This document shows positions 1 through 7,425 of a stretch of 16,201 bases of DNA, piece after piece. Source of the DNA: Pseudomonadota bacterium (GTDB lineage: Bacteria > Pseudomonadota > Gammaproteobacteria > Xanthomonadales > Xanthomonadaceae); contig JAEXRB010000305.1 in assembly GCA_023438325.1 (NCBI GenBank), forward strand, positions 1 through 16,201, in the 5' to 3' direction. The translations under genes and the position numbers were made by a program. The notes beneath the pieces were generated by a model. That model ran no database searches, had not been told where the DNA came from, and was given only the letters and a program-made list of their open reading frames with translations. The number at the start of each line of letters is the position of its first letter. Within the stretch, counting starts at the first letter, position 1.

Positions 1-50
1 GTATCATCCCGTGAGACAGCGCCGTGACATGCTGCCGCGACACGCACACT

Positions 51-72
51 CAGGGCGCGGCAACGCGCCCTG
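51..72 (+). other. Perfect 9-bp hairpin with GCAA tetraloop upstream of mod
   Basis: The arms 51-59 (CAGGGCGCG) and 64-72 (CGCGCCCTG) are exact reverse complements around the loop GCAA, a GNRA-type tetraloop if transcribed. The stem ends 7 nt before the GGGGA ribosome binding site of the methyltransferase gene. No T-tract follows, so it is not a standard intrinsic terminator. It could be a leader RNA hairpin acting on mod translation, a rho-type or imperfect terminator of an upstream gene, or an operator. The structure is seen directly; any role is inference. Confidence 0.55.
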
Positions 73-90
73 CTCATATGGGGAACCCGA

Positions 91-1617
91 ATGCCTTGGC
101 TGGAATGGCACAAACGCGATGACGACCTGAAGGCGACGGCGAAGACGCCGTATCGCCTGCTCCAACCGATCCAGTCCCTGTCCCACGGCGATGAAGACAC
201 GCCAAACATGCTGATCCAGGGCGACAACCTGGAAGCGTTGAAGGCGCTACTGCCGTACTACGCCGGGCAGGTGAAATGCATTTTTATCGACCCGCCGTAC
301 AACACGAAAAGCGCGTTCGAGCATTACGACGACAACCTGGAACATGCGCAGTGGTTGTCCATGATGTATCCGCGCATGGTGCTGTTGCGCGAACTTCTCG
401 CCGAGGACGGATCCATTTGGATCACGTTGGACGACAACGAGGCGCACTATTTCAAGGTGATGTGCGACGAAATATTTGGGCGCAAAAGCTTTATTTCGTC
501 CATCGTTTGGGAAAACTTCTACGGCCGCAGCAATGCCGCTGCTATCTCTCCCGCGCACAACCATATCTTTGTTTACTCTCTGCTGGGACAGGAGAAGTGG
601 AAGAAGGTTCGCGGGTTATTGCCACGCAGTGAAAAAAGCGCGAGCCAATATAAGAACCCTGATAACGATCCGCGTGGCCCTTGGCGGCTGGGTCCGATAT
701 TCGCGGCCGAAGAGCGGCACGAGGGGCTAATGTATGAAATCACTACGCCATCAGGCCGAAAAGTAAAGCCGCCGCCGGGCAGTCATTGGAGGATGACAGA
801 ACCTGACTTTTGGAGTCTGGTGAAAGATGGGCGCATTTCCTTCGGCGAGAACGGCAGCAACATTCCTGCGCCAAAGCTATTCTTGAATGAAGTTCAAGCT
901 GGACTGGTTCCTAGAAGCTGGTGGCCGCATACAGAGGCGGGGCATACGCAGGACGCCAAGAGAGAAATCATGGCGTTGTTCCCCGGCGATCTCCCTTTCG
1001 ATACACCAAAGCCGGAACGGCTTGTTAGCCTGGCACTAGACGTGGCGACTAAACCCGGCGACCTCGTTCTCGATAGCTTCCTAGGCTCTGGCACAACCGC
1101 AGCCGTCGCACACAAGATGGGTCGCCGCTGGATCGGTATCGAAATGGGCGACCACGCGCGCACGCATTGCCAGCTGCGCCTCGTGAAAGTCGTTGAAGGT
1201 GAACAGGGCGGCATTTCCAAAACCGTTGGCTGGCATGGCGGTGGCGGATTCCGCTTCTACCAACTCGGCCCGAAAGTGTTCGACGACCAGGGCCGGATCA
1301 ACCCCGACATCAAGTTCGAGCACCTGGCCGCGCATATCTGGTTCGCCGAGACCGGCACGGCGCGTAGCACGCGCGCCATGAAGTCGCCACTGCTGGGCGT
1401 CCATAACGGCACCGCGTACTACCTGCTCTACAACGGAATCCTGGGTGACAAGACGCTCTCGGGCGGCAACATGCTGACCATGAAGGTGCTGGCGGGCCTG
1501 CCGAAGCACGACGGCCCGATGGTGATCTACGGCGAAGGCACGAACATGACCAACGACCGCCTGCGGTCGCTGGGGATCAAGTTCAAGAAGACCACCAACG
1601 ATATCCGCGCGAGGTGA
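91..1617 (+). CDS. mod: Type III restriction-modification DNA methyltransferase, Mod subunit (N6-adenine)
   Basis: The 508-residue product is predicted to transfer a methyl group from S-adenosylmethionine to adenine N6 in the recognition site and to give the Mod-Res complex its sequence specificity. Motif IV DPPYNT (residues 67-72) comes before motif I FLGSGTT (330-336), the order of beta-class amino-methyltransferases such as EcoP15I Mod. TPKPERL at 305-311 and GGGGFRFY at 383-390 are also usual in Type III Mod proteins. Residues of roughly 130-300 lie between the catalytic motifs and should hold the target-recognition domain. The start is the ATG at 91, with GGGGA at 80-84 six nt before it. 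The stop is 4 nt before res, so the two genes are surely cotranscribed. The C-terminal tail (about 405-508) has no motif I can name. The recognition sequence cannot be read from the protein. DNA for the central domain is close to 50% GC in the lines I counted, lower than both ends. Confidence 0.92.
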   Translation: MPWLEWHKRDDDLKATAKTPYRLLQPIQSLSHGDEDTPNMLIQGDNLEALKALLPYYAGQVKCIFIDPPYNTKSAFEHYDDNLEHAQWLSMMYPRMVLLRELLAEDGSIWITLDDNEAHYFKVMCDEIFGRKSFISSIVWENFYGRSNAAAISPAHNHIFVYSLLGQEKWKKVRGLLPRSEKSASQYKNPDNDPRGPWRLGPIFAAEERHEGLMYEITTPSGRKVKPPPGSHWRMTEPDFWSLVKDGRISFGENGSNIPAPKLFLNEVQAGLVPRSWWPHTEAGHTQDAKREIMALFPGDLPFDTPKPERLVSLALDVATKPGDLVLDSFLGSGTTAAVAHKMGRRWIGIEMGDHARTHCQLRLVKVVEGEQGGISKTVGWHGGGGFRFYQLGPKVFDDQGRINPDIKFEHLAAHIWFAETGTARSTRAMKSPLLGVHNGTAYYLLYNGILGDKTLSGGNMLTMKVLAGLPKHDGPMVIYGEGTNMTNDRLRSLGIKFKKTTNDIRAR

Positions 1618-1621
1618 TGGC

Positions 1622-4270
1622 ATGGACTTGAAGGACTACCAGGAAAAATCCCTCGCCCGGCTGGCTGACTTCCTGCGCGCTGCGCGCACGGATGGCATTG
1701 CCGAGGCATTCGCCGCGCACGCACACCCGGACGCCAAGACCATGCTGGTGCCCGAGTACCGCAACCTGCGCGACAAGGACGGCCAGGAACTGCCCAGCCT
1801 GCGCGGCGTGCCTTATGTGGCGATCCGTATCCCCACCGGCGGCGGCAAGACCCTGATGGGCGCGCATTTCATCCGCTGCGCGGCGGACAACTGGCTGGAA
1901 CGCGACCGTCCGCTGGTGGTGTGGCTGGTGCCCAGCCGCACGATCAAGCAGCAGACCTTGGACGCCTTCAAGAACCGCCGCCATCCCTACCGATTGGAGC
2001 TGGACGCCGCGTTCGGTGGCCAGGTTTCGGTATTCGACAGCGACGACATCGAGCAGCTGACGCCGCAGGAACTGGCGACGCGCACTTGCATCGTCGTCGC
2101 GACGCTGGCGGCGGCGCGGGTGCAGAACATCGATATCCGCGATTTCTCCGCGCACAAGGAGGCGCTGGAACCGCATTTCATCGCCTTGCCGAAAGACGCC
2201 CCGCTGCCGGACCTGGAACAGACGGAAGACGGCAAAGGGCCGCGCTTCTCGTTTGCCAACCTGCTGCGCCTCCACCGCCCGCTGGTGATTACCGACGAGG
2301 CGCACAACGCGACCAGCGACCTGTCCGGCGTCGTGTACGAACGCCTGGCACCGAGTGCCATCATCGAACTGACCGCCACGCCGGACATGGCCACCAGCAA
2401 CGTGCTGGTGCGTGTCTCGGCCTCGCAGTTGTTCGCCGAGGAAATGATCAAGTTGCCGGTGCTGCTGGAAGAGCACCTGGACGGCTGGGACGTGGCCCTG
2501 CGCCATGCGCTGCTGCGGCGACAAGAACTGGAAGAATTGGCGAAGAAGGAAGCCGACTACATTCGCCCGATCCTGCTGATCCAGGCCGAGCACAAGGGCG
2601 GCGAGGCCACGGTCGAAACGATCTACGATCACCTGACCGGCGAGCACGGCGAACGGATCGACAAGGACTGGGTGAAGATTGCCACGGGCGACCAGCGCGA
2701 ACTGGACGGGATCGACCTGTTCGCGGAAGACTGCCCCGTGCGCGTCATCATCACGATGGAGGCGTTGAAGGAAGGCTGGGACTGCTCGTTCGCCTATGTG
2801 CTGTGCTCCGTATCCGGCACCAAATCCGCAACCGCCATCGAGCAGTTGCTGGGCCGTGTGCTACGCATGCCTTACGCACGCACACGTACCCAGGCAGCGC
2901 TGAACAAGGCTTACGCGCATGTCGTCTCGCCTTACTTCGGCGCGAAGGCCGTGGAGTTCACCGACCATCTGGAAGGCATGGGCTTTTCGCGGCTGGAAGC
3001 GGCGCAGAGCCTGCCCACGCAGACGCCGCTATTCGATGGTGAAGGCGAACATCCTGCCCTGAAAGTCGAGACGCTCCGATTCACGGCAACGAAGAAGCCA
3101 GACCTGGCGAACGTGCCGGCTGGCGACCTGCCCAACATCACGATCAAGCCTGCCGAGGAAGCAGGCAAGTTCGAGGTGGAAGTCAAGGGCGCGATCCAGC
3201 CGGAGAGCGTCGAGGCCATCACCAAAGTGTTCACCGGCAAAGCCAAGGAGCAGGTGCGTACCTCACTGGAACAGCACAACACGCGCGCCAAGTTGCGCGA
3301 GACGCCTGCGCAGAAGGGCGTGAAGTTCGAAGTGCCGCAGTTGTCGATCCAATTCGGCGACCGCGTGGTGCCGGTCGAGAACGACCTGCTGGTGGAAGAC
3401 GGATTCTGGAATCCAGCGGATGCGGCGGGCACGCTGGACACGCTGACCTTCGACACGCGCACGCAGACCTGGGAAATCGACATCGGCGAGAAGGCCGTGA
3501 AGATGAACATGATCCAGGAGCCGCAGGCCGAGTACCTGTCCGGCCTGACCGGTGACTGGGAAGAAGCCGACCTTCTGGTCTGGCTGGAAGGCAAGATCGT
3601 CCAGAACGATGTACGCCACGAAACGATGATCGAATGGATCGCGCAGGCCATCGCACCGTTGAAGCACAAGGGCTACAGCCTGGGGCAACTGGTGCGCGGG
3701 CGTTTCATCATTGCGCGGCGCTTGCTGACCTTGCTGGACGAGGCTCGTGCCCAGCGCGGCAATCAAGCTCACCAGCGGCTGTTCACGTTGGACGAGGTGG
3801 TCGTCGATCCATCGGTGGTTTTCCGCTTTTCCGACTTGGCTTATCCCATGCGTTCGCCATGCCCGGCTCCGATGGAGTGGCCGAAGCATTACTACGCGGT
3901 GCCTGGTGACCTGCCATATCGTCGCAAGGACGGGACATTGGCAGAGGAATACCGCTGCGCGCTGGCCATCGAACGCAACCCCGATGTGGAGATATGGGTG
4001 CGCAATCTGCCGCACTCCACGCAATTCCGCTTCCCGACCGCGACCGGCTCCACCTATCCAGACTTCATCGCAAAATTGAAGGACGGACGCATTTTCGTGA
4101 TCGAGTACAAGGGCGACTTCGGGTTTCACCACCCAAAGAATGTCGCCAAGCGCGCCGTGGGCGAACTGTGGGCGCGCAAGAATCTGAACGGCCTCTACCT
4201 GATGCCTCGCGACAAGGATGAAGCAGGCCGCGACATTGACCAGCAATTGGCAGATGCCATCGCTACCTGA
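1622..4270 (+). CDS. res: Type III restriction endonuclease Res subunit (superfamily 2 helicase plus PD-ExK nuclease)
   Basis: The 882-residue product is the ATP-dependent translocase and nuclease partner of the Mod protein encoded just upstream. In Type III systems Res cuts when two unmethylated sites are engaged by Mod-Res complexes. Superfamily 2 motifs are clear: motif I PTGGGKT (71-77), motif II DEAH (225-228), motif III TATP (251-254) and motif VI QLLGRVLRM (408-416). The C-terminal nuclease is also clear, with PD at 813-814 and EYK at 828-830 giving PD-(X)n-ExK. All key residues are present, so the enzyme looks active. It is somewhat shorter than EcoP15I Res (about 970 residues) but within the wider family. 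The ATG at 1622 follows the mod stop by 4 nt, and its ribosome binding site GAGGTG (1611-1616) overlaps the end of mod, pointing to translational coupling. It is a defence function against phage and foreign DNA. Confidence 0.93.
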   Translation: MDLKDYQEKSLARLADFLRAARTDGIAEAFAAHAHPDAKTMLVPEYRNLRDKDGQELPSLRGVPYVAIRIPTGGGKTLMGAHFIRCAADNWLERDRPLVVWLVPSRTIKQQTLDAFKNRRHPYRLELDAAFGGQVSVFDSDDIEQLTPQELATRTCIVVATLAAARVQNIDIRDFSAHKEALEPHFIALPKDAPLPDLEQTEDGKGPRFSFANLLRLHRPLVITDEAHNATSDLSGVVYERLAPSAIIELTATPDMATSNVLVRVSASQLFAEEMIKLPVLLEEHLDGWDVALRHALLRRQELEELAKKEADYIRPILLIQAEHKGGEATVETIYDHLTGEHGERIDKDWVKIATGDQRELDGIDLFAEDCPVRVIITMEALKEGWDCSFAYVLCSVSGTKSATAIEQLLGRVLRMPYARTRTQAALNKAYAHVVSPYFGAKAVEFTDHLEGMGFSRLEAAQSLPTQTPLFDGEGEHPALKVETLRFTATKKPDLANVPAGDLPNITIKPAEEAGKFEVEVKGAIQPESVEAITKVFTGKAKEQVRTSLEQHNTRAKLRETPAQKGVKFEVPQLSIQFGDRVVPVENDLLVEDGFWNPADAAGTLDTLTFDTRTQTWEIDIGEKAVKMNMIQEPQAEYLSGLTGDWEEADLLVWLEGKIVQNDVRHETMIEWIAQAIAPLKHKGYSLGQLVRGRFIIARRLLTLLDEARAQRGNQAHQRLFTLDEVVVDPSVVFRFSDLAYPMRSPCPAPMEWPKHYYAVPGDLPYRRKDGTLAEEYRCALAIERNPDVEIWVRNLPHSTQFRFPTATGSTYPDFIAKLKDGRIFVIEYKGDFGFHHPKNVAKRAVGELWARKNLNGLYLMPRDKDEAGRDIDQQLADAIAT

Positions 4271-4281
4271 ATAGAATCGGC

Positions 4282-4425
4282 TTAGCGCTGCAACTTGAGC
4301 AGATCTGCCAACGCGAATCGGTCATGCGGGCGAGAAAAGCAGTCGACCCGATTGTCCGAGGCACTGAAGCAGATCGAAGCAAGCGCCATTGCCCCAAGTA
4401 ACAGCATTTTTTCCCATTGCCTCAT
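4282..4425 (-). CDS. Possible small secreted peptide, 47 residues (unrecognised)
   Basis: A short open frame lies in the 177-nt gap between the convergent res gene and the TPR reading frame. It starts ATG at 4425, has an internal ATG at 4407 and stops TAA at 4282. The N-terminus looks like a signal peptide: charged residues R2, E5 and K6, then a hydrophobic run of leucine, alanine and methionine over residues 7-20. A short polar tail with Cys29 and a leucine-containing end follows. The internal ATG has GGGA shortly upstream and may be the better start (41 residues). I recognise no family. It could be chance or the remnant of a longer gene cut at the border of the restriction cassette. The alternation of hydrophobic leader and polar tail is the only positive evidence. 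Confidence 0.3.
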   Translation of the reverse strand: MRQWEKMLLLGAMALASICFSASDNRVDCFSRPHDRFALADLLKLQR

Positions 4426-4447
4426 GACATCACGGACAGGTGCGCGA

Positions 4448-5464
4448 TCAAAAACCATCACACTGCGTCACCCAGCGCTGTGCCAGCGCCAGCTGCCAAG
4501 GCGAGGCATTGCCCATGCTTTGCAGAGCGTCCCGCGCTGCGCTGGCGGCAAGGGTTTCCGTTTCCGAAGCGCGGCAATGGCAGCGTGCCAGCGCCACGGC
4601 TTCCAGTTTCAGTTGTGCTTTGATCTGGTGCGCGCTGCTGCGATGGGCACGCGCGGCATCGAGATGGGCGCAAGCACCGTCGATATCGCCACGTTCGAGC
4701 AAGACCATGCCACGCAAGCCTTCGATATCGCTGAAATAGCCATGCTCGGGTGGCAATGACTGCCGTGCATTGGCTTCGGCGGCAGCAAGTCCCTCCAAAG
4801 CATCGTCGAGATGGCCAGCGGCGAGTGCGGTTTCAGCGCCGCCGATGAGGATGGACACCAGCTCCCGGTGGCCGGGGCCGTAGTATCGGCTCGCGCGTTC
4901 GAGCAGGTCAGCAAAGCGTTGCCGCGATTCGGGCAAGCGATCGAGTTGGCGTTCGGCCACAGCGAGGTTGCGTGCGATGAAGATTTCTTCGTCCTCGTTG
5001 CGCGGCACGAGTTTTTCCGCTTCGCTTTGTGCCGTCAGCAGCAGTGCATGAGAACGCAGCGCATCGCCTGCCACGCTCGCCATGCCGCCGGCATTGACCA
5101 AGGCACGTACATATTCGGGACGCGATTCGGGCAACCGTGCGGCAGCGGCAGCGAGGCCACGATCCTTGTAGGCCCAGGCGCGCTCGGCATCGCCTTCGAG
5201 AAACCAGGTGAAGCCGACGTTGTCGAGCAAGCGGGGATAGAGCGCATTGTCGATATCGCTTGTCGCTTCGAGCGTTTCCAGCGCCTCGCGGGTCTGCCGG
5301 ATGAAGGCGTCGTTGCGGTTGAGGGCGTAATTGGCACCGGCCGCCACGCGCAGGGCATCGGCCAGGGCGAAAGCGTCGCCGCCATCACGCAACAGATCCA
5401 CGGCGGTTTCGCTCAGTTCCAACGCTTCTTCCTCCAGCGAAAGGTCGTGATGCACGCGCGCCAA
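4448..5464 (-). CDS. TPR-type C-terminal half of the split Ser/Thr kinase (probable gene fragment)
   Basis: This 338-residue frame is helical and rich in alanine, leucine and glutamate, with repeated units of about 34-42 residues resembling tetratricopeptide repeats (for example AEKL, LERASRYYGPGHRELVS and LDDALEGLAAAEA segments). It is in exactly the same frame as the kinase gene upstream and is separated from it by TAG (5468-5470) plus one GCG codon. The helix running RAALL, stop, ALARVHHDL reads as a single TPR helix, so the two frames were almost certainly one gene of about 790 codons. The only start near the junction is TTG at 5464, with no convincing ribosome binding site. Independent translation would need reinitiation or read-through. 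In related kinases this part lies outside the cytoplasmic membrane and is thought to sense or bind a partner. No further stop or frameshift is seen, which suggests a recent lesion, a sequencing error or a tolerated stop. Confidence 0.6.
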   Translation of the reverse strand: MARVHHDLSLEEEALELSETAVDLLRDGGDAFALADALRVAAGANYALNRNDAFIRQTREALETLEATSDIDNALYPRLLDNVGFTWFLEGDAERAWAYKDRGLAAAAARLPESRPEYVRALVNAGGMASVAGDALRSHALLLTAQSEAEKLVPRNEDEEIFIARNLAVAERQLDRLPESRQRFADLLERASRYYGPGHRELVSILIGGAETALAAGHLDDALEGLAAAEANARQSLPPEHGYFSDIEGLRGMVLLERGDIDGACAHLDAARAHRSSAHQIKAQLKLEAVALARCHCRASETETLAASAARDALQSMGNASPWQLALAQRWVTQCDGF

Positions 5465-5467
5465 CGC

Positions 5468-5470
5468 CTA
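5468..5470 (-). other. In-frame amber codon interrupting the kinase-TPR gene
   Basis: On the minus strand the kinase frame reads CTG CTG TAG GCG TTG GCG CGC GTG and then stays open to 4448. A single C-to-T change from CAG (Gln) would create this TAG. TAG is also the stop of the RND pump gene at 12543-12545, so TAG is not reassigned here. The other confident genes in the window end in TGA. Confidence 0.85.
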
Positions 5471-6820
5471 CAGCAGCGCCGCTCGCGAAGCAGGCGGCTG
5501 TTCTGCAGCCGAATCGGCAAGCAGACGCTGGCGCGCTCCGGCCAGCAGTTCGCGTGCACTGACATCGCCGTTGCGTGCCGCATTGGGAGTGGCGGCCTGA
5601 AACATCGTCACGAAGTGATCGGCCACGGCTTGTGCCTTGTCGCGCTCCAGCGCGGTGGCCTGCAACTGCTGCTCCATCCGCACAAGATGCAAGCCGCCCA
5701 ACAGGAGCAAGGTCGATGCGGCAACCAACCAGGGCCAGCGCCGCCGTAGCCAGCGTTGGGCGCGATAGCCACGCTGGTGGCGCAAAGCCTGCACCGCTTC
5801 ACCGCGCGCAAGTCGATCCAGTTCATCCAGCAAGGCTTCGGCAGAGGGGTAACGCTGCTCGGGGCGCTTTCGCAAAAGGCGCGCGACAACGGCAGCAAGA
5901 TCGCGCGGGAGACGCTCGCCGCGCATGTCGCGCGGCGGCAGCGGTGCCGGCTCTTCATGCGCGATGGCATGGATCAAAGCCGCCGGATCGCGCGTTTCCG
6001 GGTAAGGCGAGCGCCCGGCCAAAAGCTCGTGAAGCAGCACGCCGACGGCGTACAAATCCGCGCCGACGCCAAGCGGTGCGCCGCGCACCTGCTCGGGTGC
6101 GGCATAACGCAGCGTCATCAGGGACTGTCCGGCGGCGGTGATTTCATCGCCGCCATCGAGCATCTTGGCGATGCCGAAATCCAGCAGGCGCACGCGCCCT
6201 TCGCCATCGACCAGGACGTTGGCCGGCTTCAGGTCGCGATGCACGATCAACTGGCGATGTGCATGCGCGAGTGCGGAAACCATCTCGCGTACCAGGCGCA
6301 ATCGGGCGCTCACATCGAGCGCGTGACGGCGGCAATATTTGTTGATCGGTTCGCCTTTCACCAGCGCCGTGACCAGGAACGGGCGGCCATCGGCATCAGT
6401 GCCGGCATCCAGCAGCGGCACGATGTTGGGATGATCCAGGCGCGAGAGAATGCGGCGTTCGGCCTCGAAGCGGCGCAATGCGTCCGCATCGGCCAGATCG
6501 GCACGTACCTGCTTGATCGCCAGTTGTTGCCGGTCTGCCGCATCGGCACGCGTGGCGCGCCAGACCCGGCCCATGCCGCCCTGCCCCAGTTCGCCGTGGA
6601 TGGCATAGCGCGCGATGCGCGGCGGCGCGGGTGCCTGCACAGGTTCGGCGGCAGGAAGATCGCTCAACGCCAACCGCCGTTCCATCACGATGGCCAACGC
6701 CACATCGCTGACGCGCAAGGTCGCCAGAGCCGCCGCGCGCTCGTCTTCTGCCAGATCCAGCAGGCGTTGCAGGGCATCTTTTTCCGCGCGATACGCGGCG
6801 CGGGCGGCGTCAGTGGTCAT
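5468..6820 (-). CDS. Transmembrane serine/threonine protein kinase (PknB-like), cut by an amber codon
   Basis: The 450-residue product carries a complete Hanks-type kinase domain: Gly-rich loop GELGQGGMGRVW (76-87), ATP-binding Lys103, catalytic HRDLKPAN (194-201), DFG (214-216) and APE (241-243). It should therefore phosphorylate protein Ser/Thr residues in the cytoplasm. One membrane segment follows at about 364-380, after an arginine-rich stretch. About 70 further residues are extracytoplasmic before the TAG stop. The normal architecture of this family continues into TPRs, which here remain in frame downstream. The ATG at 6820 overlaps the end of the sigma-factor gene by 11 bp, so the two are translationally coupled and the sigma factor is the obvious substrate. 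Kinase-sigma pairs such as PknS-EcfK (Xanthomonas) and PknT-EcfP (Vibrio) are known precedents. The protein may be active yet deaf to its signal if the TPR part is not made. Confidence 0.88.
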   Translation of the reverse strand: MTTDAARAAYRAEKDALQRLLDLAEDERAAALATLRVSDVALAIVMERRLALSDLPAAEPVQAPAPPRIARYAIHGELGQGGMGRVWRATRADAADRQQLAIKQVRADLADADALRRFEAERRILSRLDHPNIVPLLDAGTDADGRPFLVTALVKGEPINKYCRRHALDVSARLRLVREMVSALAHAHRQLIVHRDLKPANVLVDGEGRVRLLDFGIAKMLDGGDEITAAGQSLMTLRYAAPEQVRGAPLGVGADLYAVGVLLHELLAGRSPYPETRDPAALIHAIAHEEPAPLPPRDMRGERLPRDLAAVVARLLRKRPEQRYPSAEALLDELDRLARGEAVQALRHQRGYRAQRWLRRRWPWLVAASTLLLLGGLHLVRMEQQLQATALERDKAQAVADHFVTMFQAATPNAARNGDVSARELLAGARQRLLADSAAEQPPASRAALL

Positions 6821-7373
6821 CGCCGAGCTGGTCGCGCAACCAGGCGCGGGCGTGCGCCCATTCGCGGTTCACGGCGGAAGCATGGATGCCCAGCGCCTGC
6901 GCGGTTTCATCGATGGTGAGGCCGGTGAACACGCGCAACTGCACCACTTCGGCCGCCTGTGGATCCAGCAATGCCAACTCCTCCAGCACGCGGTCAAACC
7001 CCAACAACGCCGCCGGCGCCACGGCAGGCATGTGCTGCACCGCATCCAACGAAAGTGCGCGCTCGCCCGCGCCGCGTTTGTCGGCGAGTCGGCTGCGGCT
7101 GCGATCCACCAGCACCTGACGCATCGCACGCGCCGCGATGCTGGCGAAATGTTCGCGATTGGAGGCACGCGGGGCGCGCTCGCCGAGAAACTTCATCAAC
7201 GCATCGTTGAGCAACGCAGTCGGCTCGAAGGTGTCTTGCCCTGCCTGGCTGCGCAAGGTGCCGACGGCGATGCGCTTGAGCTGCGCGTACATGCGCTCGA
7301 ACACGGCATCTCGTGCACCAGCATCGCCGTCGATCCAGTCTGCCAGCAGGCCGGTGATGTCTTGGTTTTCCAT
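6810..7373 (-). CDS. ECF-type RNA polymerase sigma factor (Sigma70_ECF/TIGR02999-like), kinase-linked
   Basis: The 187-residue product has a region 2 (about 20-100) and a C-terminal region 4 with a helix-turn-helix (LTIDETAQALGIHASAVNREWAHARAWL split over about 152-179). It should direct RNA polymerase to a small set of promoters. In region 2.2 the common ECF acidic motif (DAED-like) is replaced by EPTALLND, with Thr52 encoded by ACT at 7218-7220. In EcfP of Vibrio, Thr phosphorylation supplies the missing charge, and the neighbouring kinase gene fits that scheme. No anti-sigma gene is present. I chose the ATG at 7373; a GTG at 7376 adds one residue and neither has a strong ribosome binding site. 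The gene lies 52 nt after the delta-60 protein gene, with no terminator between, so they may share a transcript. Confidence 0.87.
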   Translation of the reverse strand: MENQDITGLLADWIDGDAGARDAVFERMYAQLKRIAVGTLRSQAGQDTFEPTALLNDALMKFLGERAPRASNREHFASIAARAMRQVLVDRSRSRLADKRGAGERALSLDAVQHMPAVAPAALLGFDRVLEELALLDPQAAEVVQLRVFTGLTIDETAQALGIHASAVNREWAHARAWLRDQLGDDH

Positions 7374-7425
7374 CACGCCAGCATAACGCTGCGGTGCGTG
7401 GAACTGTACGGATCATGGCAATGGA

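Noticed and set aside
91..1617. Phase-variable methyltransferase
   Set aside because: No simple sequence repeats or homopolymer tracts long enough for slippage were seen in or just before mod.
1583..4246. Long minus-strand frames opposite res (1583-2647 and 3263-4246)
   Set aside because: The plus-strand frame carries full helicase and nuclease motifs; the opposite frames have low-complexity composition and no ribosome binding sites.
5468..5470. Reassigned TAG codon in this organism
   Set aside because: TAG serves as the ordinary stop of the RND pump gene in the same window, so a changed genetic code is unlikely.
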